DNA of 64,000 nt from Sulfitobacter sp. LCG007. Its GTDB lineage: Bacteria > Pseudomonadota > Alphaproteobacteria > Rhodobacterales > Rhodobacteraceae. Below the pieces are notes generated by a model that worked only from the letters and a program-made list of their open reading frames with translations, did no database searches and was not told the origin of the DNA. Shown here in pieces: positions 17,306 to 26,577 of the stretch. Position numbers and translations under genes: made by a program. The stretch spans positions 2,170,001-2,234,000 of the forward strand of contig NZ_CP161805.1 of the NCBI RefSeq assembly GCF_040801785.1. The letters are read 5' to 3'. The number at the start of each line of letters is the position of its first letter. The first letter of the stretch is position 1.

Positions 17306-18802
17306 ATGCCCCCCTCCCACCCGTTCGATACGTCCGCCCTGCGGGACGTGGACGATGACGACAAGCTGAAGGAGGAGTGCGGCATCTTCGGTGTCATCGG
17401 CGTTACCGATGCCTCGAACTTCGTCGCGCTTGGCCTCCACGCGCTTCAGCACCGTGGTCAGGAAGCAGGCGGCATCGTAAGTTACGACCCGCAAGCCGGT
17501 TTCCAGTCGGCCCGCCGCTTCGGCTATGTGCGCGACAACTTCACCTCGCAATCGGTGATGGAGACCCTGCCAGGCGCGCTGGCCATCGGCCATGTCCGCT
17601 ACTCCACCGCCGGCAACAAGGGCCAGACCGCGATCCGCGACGTTCAGCCGTTCTTCGGCGAATTCGCCATGGGCGGCGCCGCCATCGCGCATAACGGCAA
17701 CATCACCAACGCCAACGCGCTGCGCCGCGAGCTGATCGAGCGCGGCTCGATCTTCCAAAGCTCGTCGGACAGCGAATGCATCATCCATCTGATGGCCCGC
17801 TCGCTCCAGCGCAACATCCCGGAACGCATGGAAGACGCCCTGCGCCGGGTCGAGGGCGCGTTTTCCGTCGTCGCCATGACCCGCACCAAGCTGATCGGCG
17901 TGCGCGACCCGCTGGGCGTGCGTCCGCTGGTGCTGGGCCGTTTCGGCGGCAGCGGATCGGGTGCCTGGGCGCTGGCCTCGGAGACCTGTGCCCTCGACAT
18001 CATCGGCGCGGAATTCGTGCGCGAGATTGCCCCCGGCGAGATGGTGGTCATCACCGAAAAGGGTGTGGACAGTTCCTTCCCCTTCCGGCCACGCAAGCCC
18101 CGCTTCTGCATCTTCGAGCATGTCTACTTCTCGCGACCCGATTCGATCCTCGGCGGTCGCTCGGTCTATGAGACGCGCGAAGCCATCGGGCGGGAACTGG
18201 CCAAGGAAGCCCCGGTCGAGGCCGACCTCGTCTGCCCCGTGCCCGACAGCGGCACCCCCGCCGCCATCGGCTTCAGCCTGCAAAGCGGAATTCCCTATGC
18301 AATGGGGATTATCCGCAACCAGTACATGGGCCGCACGTTCATCGAACCGACCGAGCAGATCCGCAACATGGGCGTGCGCCTCAAGCTCAACGTGAACCGC
18401 GCCCTGATAAAGGGCAAGCGCGTCATCCTTGTCGACGATTCCGTGGTGCGCGGCACGACATCGCGAAAGATCAAGGAGATGATCCTCGACGCTGGCGCCA
18501 AGGAGGTGCATTTCCGCATCGCCTCGCCGCCCACGGCCTGGCCCTGCTTTTACGGCGTCGACACGCCGCAGCGCGAAAAGCTTCTCGCCGCGACTATGTC
18601 CGAAGAGGAGATGCGCGACCATCTTCAGGTCGACAGCCTGCGCTTCATCTCGCTGGACGGGCTTTACCGCGCCGTGGGCGAGGCAAAGGGACGCAACCCG
18701 AACGAACCGCAATATTGCGACGCCTGCTTCTCGGGTGAATATCCCGTGACCCCTGCCGATCAGATCGACCAGGGTTTCCAGATGAAGCCTGCGGCCGAAT
18801 AG
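17306..18802 (+). CDS. purF: Amidophosphoribosyltransferase (first step of purine synthesis)
   Basis: Transfers glutamine amide nitrogen to PRPP. The mature catalytic Cys is C25 in KEECGIFGVIG, so the first 24 residues form a propeptide. The class II glutaminase domain (GLHALQHRGQEAGG) is followed by the PRTase motif VILVDDSVVRGTTSRK. ATG 17306 is chosen; TTG 17240 has a better ribosome-binding site (AAGGA at 17225) and would add 22 residues. Order radA-cvpA-purF is conserved in this group. Confidence 0.95.
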   Translation: MPPSHPFDTSALRDVDDDDKLKEECGIFGVIGVTDASNFVALGLHALQHRGQEAGGIVSYDPQAGFQSARRFGYVRDNFTSQSVMETLPGALAIGHVRYSTAGNKGQTAIRDVQPFFGEFAMGGAAIAHNGNITNANALRRELIERGSIFQSSSDSECIIHLMARSLQRNIPERMEDALRRVEGAFSVVAMTRTKLIGVRDPLGVRPLVLGRFGGSGSGAWALASETCALDIIGAEFVREIAPGEMVVITEKGVDSSFPFRPRKPRFCIFEHVYFSRPDSILGGRSVYETREAIGRELAKEAPVEADLVCPVPDSGTPAAIGFSLQSGIPYAMGIIRNQYMGRTFIEPTEQIRNMGVRLKLNVNRALIKGKRVILVDDSVVRGTTSRKIKEMILDAGAKEVHFRIASPPTAWPCFYGVDTPQREKLLAATMSEEEMRDHLQVDSLRFISLDGLYRAVGEAKGRNPNEPQYCDACFSGEYPVTPADQIDQGFQMKPAAE

Positions 18803-18947
18803 CGAGGCTCCAAGCGCCGTCTGCGCGATGGCCCGCCGAGCCGTCACGAATCGGTTTTCCACTACCGGTGGTACGTGTTACCCGGCCCTCGCTGAAACAA
18901 CGAAGGCCCGGGACCCGCGGCAGGCGGCCACCCGGCGGACAATCCAT

Positions 18948-19199
18948 ATGACATCGCAGACAAACCCCGCGGTGGCGCAATTCGCCACCCGTAAGATCCG
19001 GTTCGAAGACACGACCCTGATCGGTGTCTTCGGAAAACCCGGCGACAAGGTAGCTCTCCTGCGCCTCGACAATGGGCGCATCGAACGCGTCAAGACCGGT
19101 GACAAGGTCGGCAACGCGACCGTTCTGGCCATCGGCGACGACAGGATCGCGCTGGTGCGTGGCGGCAGGAACACCGTCCTGCAGCTTCCCGGCGGCTGA
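18948..19199 (+). CDS. Small beta-rich protein, PilP/GspC-like, function unknown
   Basis: 83 residues from ATG 18948. The pattern TTLIGVFGKPGDKVALLRL, then RVKTGDKVGNATVLAIGDDRIALVRGG resembles the small beta-domain of PilP/GspC proteins, in which a 'G-D-x-v-g-g-a-x-v-x-x-i' turn recurs. There is no signal peptide or membrane helix, so a secretion role is not supported. It lies between purF and an SDR gene; the frame is open further upstream to 18828 without conserved-looking sequence. Confidence 0.65.
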   Translation: MTSQTNPAVAQFATRKIRFEDTTLIGVFGKPGDKVALLRLDNGRIERVKTGDKVGNATVLAIGDDRIALVRGGRNTVLQLPGG

Positions 19200-19251
19200 C
19201 GCTCGAGGCGAGGTATTGACGACGCGGGCATTCCCGCGCATCACGCGGCCC

Positions 19252-19890
19252 ATGACCACGAAGACCGCTCTTGTCACCGGCGCCTCGCGCGGCCTTGGCG
19301 CCGCCCTGGCCGAGGCCCTTGCTTCCACGCATCACGTGATTGCCGTGGCGCGCACCACCGGCGCGCTGGAAGAGCTTGACGACCGGATCAAGGCAAAGGG
19401 CGGCAGCGCCACGCTCGCGCCCATGGACATCACCAATGCCGATGCGATGGCCGTGCTCTGCCGGGGCATCCATGACCGCTGGGGGAAGATCGACCTCTGG
19501 CTGCACTGCGCGATCCATGCCGCACCGCTCGCGCCGACTGCGCATGTCGATGCCAAGGATTTCGCCAAATCCGTCGACTGCAACGTGACCGCCACCGCCC
19601 GGCTGATCAACTACGTCTCGCCCCTGCTCGGAGAAGAAGGCACCGCCGTCTTCTTCGACGATCCGCGCGCCGGGCAGAAGTTCTTCGGCAGCTACGGCGC
19701 CACCAAGGCCGCCCAGATCGGCCTTGCCCGCAGCTGGGCCGCCGAGAGCGTGCGGATCGGTCCAAAGGTCAGGATACTCGAGCCCGCAGCGATGCCCACC
19801 GCCACACGCGCCCGCTTCTTCCCCGGAGAAGACCGCGACGCCCTGGCAAGCTGCGCATCCCAGGCGCAGGCTCTTCTCGCAGCCCTCTAG
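19252..19890 (+). CDS. Short-chain dehydrogenase/reductase family protein
   Basis: 212 residues. The Rossmann motif TGASRGLG is clear, and the catalytic YxxxK appears as YGATK (SYGATKAAQIG). The usual catalytic Ser strand is replaced around AVFFDDPRAG, and the NNAG motif reads HCAIHA, so activity may be altered. No ribosome-binding site is evident before ATG 19252. Substrate unknown. Confidence 0.8.
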   Translation: MTTKTALVTGASRGLGAALAEALASTHHVIAVARTTGALEELDDRIKAKGGSATLAPMDITNADAMAVLCRGIHDRWGKIDLWLHCAIHAAPLAPTAHVDAKDFAKSVDCNVTATARLINYVSPLLGEEGTAVFFDDPRAGQKFFGSYGATKAAQIGLARSWAAESVRIGPKVRILEPAAMPTATRARFFPGEDRDALASCASQAQALLAAL

Positions 19891-19921
19891 CCATTGGCTC
19901 CGCGAGCGCGCGAAAGGCCTC

Positions 19922-19938
19922 TCGCAATCTGATTGCGA
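19922..19938. terminator. Short hairpin between convergent SDR genes
   Basis: TCGCAATC (19922-19929) is complementary to GATTGCGA (19931-19938). Two inner pairs would open to make a loop. It lies between the ends of two convergent genes. It has no T tract, so it would be a weak terminator. Confidence 0.4.
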
Positions 19939-20685
19939 CTAGGGCTTGGGGTCGGGGTTTTCCGTATGCCCGTCGACCGCGATCACCTGCCCCGACACAC
20001 GCCGTGCCGCGTCCGAGGCCAGAAACAGCGCCATCTCTGCCACGTCGCGCGCCTCGACAAATGTGCGCATCGACGTGCCGGCTGCATAGCCGTTGTAGAC
20101 CTCGTCGCGGGTCATCCCCTTCGCCGCGGCCTCGCGCGCCAGCACGCCTTCCATCCGCGCGCCCTCGACCGCCCCGGGACAGATCGCATTGGCACGGATG
20201 CCGAAAGGTCCCAACTCCATCGCCAGCGTCTTCATCAGACCGATCACCGCCCATTTCGCCGAGGCGTAGGGCGCACGATTGGGGTAGCCGAAGATGCCCG
20301 CCGTCGAGGAGGTCAGCACAATCGACCCCCTGCCCGCCCCCTTCATGCGCGGGGCCACGTGCTTGGCGGCCAGAAAGGCGCCTTCGAGGTTCACGCTCAC
20401 GCAGCGTCGCCAGTCCTCGAGCCTGATATCCTCGACCAGAGCCGTCGGGCCGGCGACTCCGGCATTGGCGCACAGCGCGTCGACCTCGGGCATCGCCGCA
20501 ACGACGGACGCCATGGCCACCTCGTCCACCGCGTCGGCATGATGGCGCTGCCAGTCCGGGGGACAGGCCTCCAGCGCGGTGGAGTCGACATCTGTTACCC
20601 AAACCTGCCAGCCGGCCCCCGCGAAGGCCTCGCCCATCGCGCGTCCGATGCCCGAAGCGCCGGCCGTGATGAGCACATGCTTCAC
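19939..20685 (-). CDS. SDR family oxidoreductase of the carnitine operon
   Basis: 248 residues, a classical SDR: TAGASGIG cofactor loop (the usual TG pair is TA), CANAG, catalytic Ser in VLTSSTAG and YASAK. It overlaps carnitine dehydrogenase by 4 bases, so it is the last gene of the carnitine operon. The reaction is unknown; an alternative dehydrogenase for carnitine-derived hydroxyacids or removal of a side product is possible. Confidence 0.88.
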   Translation of the reverse strand: MKHVLITAGASGIGRAMGEAFAGAGWQVWVTDVDSTALEACPPDWQRHHADAVDEVAMASVVAAMPEVDALCANAGVAGPTALVEDIRLEDWRRCVSVNLEGAFLAAKHVAPRMKGAGRGSIVLTSSTAGIFGYPNRAPYASAKWAVIGLMKTLAMELGPFGIRANAICPGAVEGARMEGVLAREAAAKGMTRDEVYNGYAAGTSMRTFVEARDVAEMALFLASDAARRVSGQVIAVDGHTENPDPKP

Positions 20686-22157
20686 CGCGGCGCTCCGACC
20701 GCACGGCCTGCACCTTCAGGCGCCGGCAATCCGGCGTGCCCCTCGACGAAGCGCATCACCGCCGCCGTGATTGCCGGAGACGGGTCCGACGGCCGGCGGC
20801 TTTGAAGGCTCACATGCAGCAGGAAATGCTCGCCCGTGGCCAGCAACCGCCCGTTCTCGGTCATCTCGTGCCAGAGGTGCATCTTCTTGCCTGTTCCGCC
20901 AAGGAAGCGCGTGCGCACCTCGATCACCGCGCCCGCCCGGACTTCGTCGACATGCCTTATGTGCGTCTCGGCGGTGAAATAGCTGCCGCCGGTCGCGATG
21001 TAGGCCGCATCGCAGCCCACCATCTCCATGATCCGGTCGGTCGCGTCGCCAAACACCTGCAAGTACTTGGCCTCGTTCATGTGCCCGTTGTAGTCCGTCC
21101 AGTCGAGCGGCACCGCCCGGCGCGCCGTCAGCACCGGCTGGGTCGCATCGGCAATATCGTCTGCCGTCGCGCTCAGAGCCGTTCCCTTGCGCATCGCCTC
21201 GTCGTGATCGGCAAGCAACGCCCCCGCGCCCCAGTTCTGCTGCTTGAGCGCGCGCATCATCGCCACGAGGTTGTTGTCGCGGATACGTTCCAGCTCGCGG
21301 ATCGAATAGGCGCCCGACTGGGCGTCTGACTGTCCCGCGATCAGGTCCACCAGCTCGTCGGTGAATTCCGGCACATCCGTGAGCTTCGTCCAGGGCCAGC
21401 TCAGACAGGGGCCGAACTGGGCCATGAAATGCTTCATGCCCGCCTCGCCACCCGCCACGCGATAGGTCTCGAACAGCCCCATCTGCGCCCAGCGGATTCC
21501 GAATCCGTAGCGGATCGCGTTGTCTATCTCTTCGGTCGTGGCGATTCCGTCCTTCACCAGCCAGAGCGCCTCGCGCCAGACCGCCTCGAGGAAACGGTCC
21601 GCCACATGCGCGTCGATCTCCTTCTTCAGATGCAGCGGGTAAAGGCCGACCGATGTCAGGATTTCCTTCGCCCTCTCGATCGTTTCCGGCGCGTTGCGAC
21701 CGGTCGGAACGACCTCGATCAGCGGTAGCAGGTAAACCGGATTGAACGGATGGCAGACCATGATCTGCCCCGCGTTCACTGCACCTTCCTGCAGCTGAGA
21801 GGGCTTGAAGCCCGACGTCGAGGAGCCGATGATCGCCGCCGGTTCCGCAGCTGCCGCGATCTCGGCGAAGGTGGCGTGCTTGATGTCGAGCCGTTCGGGC
21901 ACGCTTTCCTGGATCCAGTCCGCCCCCTGCACCGCCTCGGCGATGGTCGCATGAAAGCTGAGCGCGCCCTCGTCGGGAAGCGCCACATCCGTCAGACCGG
22001 GCAGCGAACGCCGGGCGTTGGCCAGCACTTCCGCGATCTTGCGCTCGGCTTGCGGGTCGGGGTCATAGATCCGCACGTCCCAGCCGTTGAGAAGGAACCG
22101 CGCCGCCCAGCCTCCCCCGATCACGCCGCCCCCGATGATTGCCGCCGTCTTCGTCAT
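20682..22157 (-). CDS. lcdH: L-carnitine dehydrogenase fused to betainyl-CoA thioesterase
   Basis: 491 residues. The first ~320 are a 3-hydroxyacyl-CoA-dehydrogenase-fold NAD enzyme (AAIIGGGVIGGGWAARFL, SSTSGFKPSQLQ, VCHPFNPVYLLPLIEVV), the signature of L-carnitine 3-dehydrogenase. The last ~150 are a hotdog thioesterase (VPLDWTDYNGHMNEAKYLQ) equivalent to CdhB. The fusion makes dehydrocarnitine and hydrolyses betainyl-CoA. It overlaps its neighbours by 4 bases on both sides. Confidence 0.93.
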   Translation of the reverse strand: MTKTAAIIGGGVIGGGWAARFLLNGWDVRIYDPDPQAERKIAEVLANARRSLPGLTDVALPDEGALSFHATIAEAVQGADWIQESVPERLDIKHATFAEIAAAAEPAAIIGSSTSGFKPSQLQEGAVNAGQIMVCHPFNPVYLLPLIEVVPTGRNAPETIERAKEILTSVGLYPLHLKKEIDAHVADRFLEAVWREALWLVKDGIATTEEIDNAIRYGFGIRWAQMGLFETYRVAGGEAGMKHFMAQFGPCLSWPWTKLTDVPEFTDELVDLIAGQSDAQSGAYSIRELERIRDNNLVAMMRALKQQNWGAGALLADHDEAMRKGTALSATADDIADATQPVLTARRAVPLDWTDYNGHMNEAKYLQVFGDATDRIMEMVGCDAAYIATGGSYFTAETHIRHVDEVRAGAVIEVRTRFLGGTGKKMHLWHEMTENGRLLATGEHFLLHVSLQSRRPSDPSPAITAAVMRFVEGHAGLPAPEGAGRAVGAPR

Positions 22158-22660
22158 TTCGCTACCCCGATCAGTTGGCTGACATCCCAGCCGTAGAATT
22201 GCATCACTTCGACCGCGGCCTGCGTCCGGTCGGCCGAGCCGCCCGGCACACGGTCGAAGATCGTGCCGCGCCTGCCGTCGACGGTGCCGAGTGCAGCCGT
22301 GCGGAAATCGTCATCGACCCACATCACCACCAGCCGCGTGTCCACGTCCGTCGCGACCTCCTGCAGGACTGACCCCTCGCGCAGCCTGTAGCGTCGCGCC
22401 GGCCCCTCTCCGGATTCGGTCATCCCGCCAAGGATGTCGTAGCTGAAATTCCGCGGGTGGGCCGAAGCGTCCGGCATATGCGCCACCACCTGCCAGTCTC
22501 CCTCGAAACGCTTCGGGTCGAACCGCACCGTCCCGCCGATCGGCACCGTCGTGTCGCGATAGCCCTCCCGTGCCGGCGGCGTCCGGGCGCAGCCTGCGAG
22601 AAGCACAAGCGCCCCGATGCCGCCCAGGATCGCGCGCCGCCCCGCCTGCCCACGCTTCAC
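22154..22660 (-). CDS. Lipocalin-like lipoprotein of the carnitine operon
   Basis: 168 residues. A lipoprotein signal ends in the lipobox LLAGC (Cys about 24). Lipocalin hallmarks follow: RFEGDWQVVAHMPD (the GxW motif) and VMWVDDDFRTAALGTVD. The 4-base overlaps with the BKACE and dehydrogenase genes tie it to carnitine catabolism; it may bind a ligand or scavenge a by-product in the periplasm. Confidence 0.88.
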   Translation of the reverse strand: MKRGQAGRRAILGGIGALVLLAGCARTPPAREGYRDTTVPIGGTVRFDPKRFEGDWQVVAHMPDASAHPRNFSYDILGGMTESGEGPARRYRLREGSVLQEVATDVDTRLVVMWVDDDFRTAALGTVDGRRGTIFDRVPGGSADRTQAAVEVMQFYGWDVSQLIGVAK

Positions 22661-23568
22661 GATTTCGGCGCCCGCTTCACGAGGCCGAGCTTGTCGCGCA
22701 CTTCCTGCGGGCCGATCACCCGCGCACCCATGTTCTCGACGATCCCCACCGCGCGCTCCACCAGCTGCCAGTTCTCCGCCAACACACCCTTGTCGAGCCA
22801 GAGGTTGTCTTCGAGCCCGACGCGCACATTGCCCCCCGCAAGCACCGACGCCGCCACATAAGCCATCTGGTGGCGCCCCAGCGCGAAGGCCGAGAATGAC
22901 CAGTCCTCGGGGACGTTGTTGACCATCGCCATGAAGGTGTTCAGGTCATCCGGAGCGCCCCAGGGCACACCCATGCAGAGCTGCACCAGCGCCGGAGCCT
23001 CCAGCACGCCGTCCTTCACGAGCTGCTTGGCGTACCACAGATGCCCGGTATCGAAGGCCTCGATCTCGGGCTTCACGCCCAGACCCGTCATCATCCGACC
23101 CATCGCCGTCAGCATGCCGGGCGTGTTGGTCATGACGTAATCGGCCTCGGCGAAATTCATCGTCCCGCAGTCGAGCGTGCAGATCTCGGGCAGACATACC
23201 GCCACATGTTCCACGCGCTCTGCCGCGCCGGCCATGTCGGTGCCCTCGATCAGCGGCAACGGTTTCTCGGTCGGGCCGAAGATCATGTCCCCGCCCATGC
23301 CGGCGGTGAGGTTCAGCACCACATCGACCTCGGCCTCCCGGATGCGTTCCGTCACTTCGCGGTAATAGTCGATCCTGCGGCTCGGCTTTCCGGTCTCGGG
23401 ATCGCGCACGTGGCAGTGGACCACCGCGGCGCCCGCCTTTGCCGCGGCAATTGCCGAATTCGCGATCTGTTCCGGGGATCGCGGCACATGCGGGCTCCGG
23501 TCCTGCGATCCGCCCGATCCGGTCACGGCGCAGGTGATGAAGACCTCGCGATTCATTTCAAGTGGCAT
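22657..23568 (-). CDS. BKACE family beta-keto acid cleavage enzyme (dehydrocarnitine cleavage)
   Basis: 303 residues of the 3-keto-5-aminohexanoate cleavage fold: VFITCAVTGSGGS, HVPRSPEQIA and AAVVHCHVRDPETGKPSR, where the HCHVR histidines bind the metal. In carnitine operons this enzyme (CdhC) cleaves dehydrocarnitine with acetyl-CoA to betainyl-CoA and acetoacetate. ATG 23568 follows GAGGAGC; the longer frame to 23628 is not supported. It is the first gene of the operon, divergent from the activator. Confidence 0.9.
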   Translation of the reverse strand: MPLEMNREVFITCAVTGSGGSQDRSPHVPRSPEQIANSAIAAAKAGAAVVHCHVRDPETGKPSRRIDYYREVTERIREAEVDVVLNLTAGMGGDMIFGPTEKPLPLIEGTDMAGAAERVEHVAVCLPEICTLDCGTMNFAEADYVMTNTPGMLTAMGRMMTGLGVKPEIEAFDTGHLWYAKQLVKDGVLEAPALVQLCMGVPWGAPDDLNTFMAMVNNVPEDWSFSAFALGRHQMAYVAASVLAGGNVRVGLEDNLWLDKGVLAENWQLVERAVGIVENMGARVIGPQEVRDKLGLVKRAPKS

Positions 23569-23639
23569 GGATTGCTCCTCTTGTTCCGGGACGCAGGATG
23601 GCGGAGTAATGCCCCGGAGACTTGACACAAAACGAAGCC

Positions 23640-24593
23640 ATGATGTCGAAATCCGCAGAAATCATCCGCACCGTCGTGCTTGTGCTCGAGCAGACCAACA
23701 CGCTGTCCTTCGCGGCCGTGGTCGATCCGATGCGTGCGGCGAACCGGCAGGCAGGCACGCGGCTTTTCGACTGGAGCTTCGCGACACCGGGCGAATCCGA
23801 CGTGCGGCTGACCAGCGGCCTCGTGGTGCCGGCCAATCCGGTTCACAGGGTGACGGACTGCGATCTTCTGCTTGTGGTGGCGGGCTTCGATCTCGATGCT
23901 CAGGCGACACCGTCGCTATGCGCGAGCCTGCGCCGCCTCGCCGCACCCGGCGTGCTGGTCGCAGGGATCGACGGCGGTCCCTGGATCATGGCCCGCGCCG
24001 GTCTGCTGGACCAGGTCGAGGCGACGACCCATTGGGAGGATCTGGAAAGCTTCGCCCAGCAGTTTCCCGAGGTCAGGCTGCGCGACGCGCGGTTCGTGGA
24101 CTCGGGCACACGTCTGACCTCGGGGGGCGCGGCGCCCGCAATCGACATGATGCTCAGCCTGATCGAGGCGCGCTTCGGCGCCCGACTTGCGGGCAGCGTC
24201 GCGGCAAGCTTCATTCACGACAGCGACGCCCGCCCCGCGCGCCCGCAAAGCCGCGTCGGCCCGCGCCTGCCGCATTCACCGCTGACCGCGCGCGCGCAGC
24301 AGATCATGGCATCCGCCCTGGAGGACCCCCTGTCGCTCGAGATCATCGCGCGAAGGCTCGGGGTCAGCCAACGTGCGCTCCAGCTGCAATTCCGCGCCCG
24401 CCTCGGCCGCACGCCTCAGGCGCACTACCTCGGACTGCGCCTGGCCGAGGCCGACCGTCTGGTGACCCAGACCGCGACGCCGCTGCAGGTCGTGGCGCTG
24501 GCCACCGGCTTTGCCTCGCAATCGAGCTTTTCGCGCGCCTATGCCCGGGCCTTCGGCATGCCCGCCCGGACCCGTCGGGCCGCGGCTCAGTAG
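23640..24593 (+). CDS. cdhR: GlxA-family AraC-type activator, probable CdhR of carnitine catabolism
   Basis: About 317 residues. The N-terminal DJ-1/PfpI-like (class I glutamine amidotransferase fold) domain includes LVLEQTNTLSFAAVVDPMRAAN. The C-terminal AraC domain has two helix-turn-helices (LEIIARRLGVSQRALQLQF and VVALATGFASQSSFSRAYA). This is the architecture of CdhR/GbdR regulators. It diverges from the carnitine operon over a 71-base gap. ATG 23640 or 23643 could start it. Its end overlaps the convergent aldo/keto reductase by 7 bases. Confidence 0.88.
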   Translation: MMSKSAEIIRTVVLVLEQTNTLSFAAVVDPMRAANRQAGTRLFDWSFATPGESDVRLTSGLVVPANPVHRVTDCDLLLVVAGFDLDAQATPSLCASLRRLAAPGVLVAGIDGGPWIMARAGLLDQVEATTHWEDLESFAQQFPEVRLRDARFVDSGTRLTSGGAAPAIDMMLSLIEARFGARLAGSVAASFIHDSDARPARPQSRVGPRLPHSPLTARAQQIMASALEDPLSLEIIARRLGVSQRALQLQFRARLGRTPQAHYLGLRLAEADRLVTQTATPLQVVALATGFASQSSFSRAYARAFGMPARTRRAAAQ

Positions 24594-25630
24594 GGGATCG
24601 GATTGGCCTTGTGGGCGATTGCGATCTCCTTGAGCACATCCTTGCTCAGGGTCACGTCGCGCGCGCCAAGCGCGTTCTCGAGCTGTTCCTCATTGGTGGC
24701 GCCGATCAGGACGGAGGCCATGAACGGCCTTGTGGCGCACCAGGCGAGGGCCATCTGGATGGGGTCGAGACCGTGCTTCTTGGCGATATGGAGATAGGCG
24801 TCCACCGCCTTGAACGCCAGCTTGGTCTTGCGCCCGCCGAGGCTGCCGTTGATCGACATGCGCGAAGCATCGGGCACCTTGCCTCCCTGATACTTCCCGG
24901 TCAGCAGGCCCGCGGCGAGAGGCGAGAATGCAAGCAGCGGCACGTCTTCCTGAACGCTTGCCTCTGCGAGGTCCGTATCGAAGAGTCGGCAGAGCAGCGA
25001 ATATTCGTTCTGGATGGATGCCACGCGCGGCCCTCCGTCGCGTTCGGCCGTCGCTACCCATTGGGTTAGGCCCCAGGCGCTTTCGTTGCTGATGCCGAAA
25101 GCCCGGATCGTGCCGCGCTTGACCTGTTCCTGCAACGCCCCAAGGGTGTCGGCCATGTGCTGGCGCGTATCCTGCGCCAGTTGCGTGGTGGGATCGAAGG
25201 TCCAGTTCTGGCGGAACATGTAGCTGCCGCGGTTTGGCCAGTGAAGCTGGTAGAGGTCGATATGTTCCGTCTTGAGCCGGCGCAGCGAGCCTTCGACCGC
25301 CGTCGCGATCGTCTTGGGCGAAATCGGCGCGCCGTTGCGTATCTGCTCAAGCCCCTCTCCGGCAATCTTCGTTGCCAGAACGACGTCGTTCCGACGCATC
25401 CCGAGATCGAGCCAGAGCCCGATGATCCGCTCTGACCGGCCTACGGATTCGGCCTTGACGGGGTTCACCGGATACATCTCGGCAGTATCGATGAAATTGA
25501 TGCCCGCATCGAGAGCCCGGTCGATCTGGTTATGCGCGTCGCGCGCAGAGGTCTGACGGCCCCATGTCATCGTTCCCAGACCGAATTGCGAAACCTCTAT
25601 GCCGGTCCGACCGAGCTGGTTCATCTTCAT
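24587..25630 (-). CDS. Aldo/keto reductase, Tas-like
   Basis: 347 residues, an AKR TIM barrel: catalytic D-Y pair in NFIDTAEMYPV, LATKIAG (Lys), LYQLHWP (His), and a C-terminal cofactor loop VLIGATNEEQLENAL. Length and the N-terminus NQLGRTGIEVSQFGLGTMTWG fit the Tas group of NADPH aldo/keto reductases. ATG 25630 follows GGAGGAA; longer frames upstream are not credible. Function is general carbonyl reduction. Confidence 0.9.
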   Translation of the reverse strand: MKMNQLGRTGIEVSQFGLGTMTWGRQTSARDAHNQIDRALDAGINFIDTAEMYPVNPVKAESVGRSERIIGLWLDLGMRRNDVVLATKIAGEGLEQIRNGAPISPKTIATAVEGSLRRLKTEHIDLYQLHWPNRGSYMFRQNWTFDPTTQLAQDTRQHMADTLGALQEQVKRGTIRAFGISNESAWGLTQWVATAERDGGPRVASIQNEYSLLCRLFDTDLAEASVQEDVPLLAFSPLAAGLLTGKYQGGKVPDASRMSINGSLGGRKTKLAFKAVDAYLHIAKKHGLDPIQMALAWCATRPFMASVLIGATNEEQLENALGARDVTLSKDVLKEIAIAHKANPIPY

Positions 25631-25887
25631 CCAATCTTCCTCCGGCATCAGGGCAGACACGTTAGCGCGTGACGCACTGCGTGCAAGCAGTGTTTGACAC
25701 AGCGAATCCTTCGGGCGGGTTAACCGCGCTCCGGCGCGAGGGCACGATATTCTGCGCGCGCTGACATTCATCGCGCCGACGGGCCCTCCCCGCACCGAAG
25801 TGAACGATGCGACGCCATGTGAATTCCGTGCGGCGCAGGCAGGCGCTATCATGAAGCCGAAAACGCCCAGACAGGGGATCGTTTCGA
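25631..25887. promoter_or_regulatory. Divergent intergenic region between aldo/keto reductase and yceI-like genes
   Basis: It holds an inverted repeat CACTGC (25675-25680) / GCAGTG (25687-25692) and a consensus -35-like TTGACA at 25694-25699. No convincing -10 was found at the right spacing. It probably drives one or both of the divergent genes. Nothing else was recognised. Confidence 0.35.
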
Positions 25888-26493
25888 ATGCCACGGAAGC
25901 TCAGCCGTCGAACCCTTCTTTCACGCACCGCCGCGCTGACACTCCTGACGCTGGCGGACATCGCCGAAGCCGGCCCGCGCCGCTATGTCCTGGTGCCGTC
26001 GCAATCCTCAATCGTCTTCGCTTTCCGCCTCAATGGCAGCCCGCAGACAGGCACCGTTCCGATCGTTCGGGCCGAATTCACCGTCGATACGGGGAACCTC
26101 GCCGCGTCCAGCGCCGACGTTTCCGCCGACCTGCGCGGCGCGAAGACCGGCTTCTTCTTCGCCACCGAGGCGCTCAAGAGCCCGCAGGTCCTTGATGCCG
26201 GCAACCACCGTCTGGTGCGATATGTCACGCAGCGCATCAATCTGGGACGCTCGGGGCAGATCTTCGATGGCGCGACGGTGGACGGTCTGCTGACGATGCG
26301 CGGAATCACGCGCCCGCTTCGCCTCGCTGCGCAACTGACCCGCCCGCCCGGCACCGCCGAGACCGATCTCGCGCGCCTCTACATCCGCCTGTCCGGCAGT
26401 CTCGCCCGAAGCGATTTCGGCGCGAGCGGCTATTCCGACATCGTGGCCGACCGGGTGGACCTCGACATCCGCGCCGCCATCGCGGCCGCCTGA
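25888..26493 (+). CDS. YceI family exported protein
   Basis: 201 residues. The N-terminus LSRRTLLSRTAALTLLTLADIAEA resembles a twin-arginine or Sec signal peptide. The YceI lipocalin-like beta-barrel follows (YVLVPSQSSIVFAF, VRAEFTVDTGNLAAS, VDGLLTMRGITRPL, SDFGASGYS). YceI proteins bind isoprenoid-type lipids in the periplasm. It is preceded by GGGGATC and stands alone. Confidence 0.9.
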   Translation: MPRKLSRRTLLSRTAALTLLTLADIAEAGPRRYVLVPSQSSIVFAFRLNGSPQTGTVPIVRAEFTVDTGNLAASSADVSADLRGAKTGFFFATEALKSPQVLDAGNHRLVRYVTQRINLGRSGQIFDGATVDGLLTMRGITRPLRLAAQLTRPPGTAETDLARLYIRLSGSLARSDFGASGYSDIVADRVDLDIRAAIAAA

Positions 26494-26577
26494 CGCGGAC
26501 AGGCGGGAGAAAAAAGTCGCAAAAACCCTTCGCAACGTCTTGGAGCGACCCGCGCGACCGGTCAGAGTGACGCCAAG

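Noticed and set aside
23622-23627. TTGACA before the cdhR-like gene as a -35 box
   Set aside because: It is only 18 bases from the ATG, too close for a promoter serving that gene.
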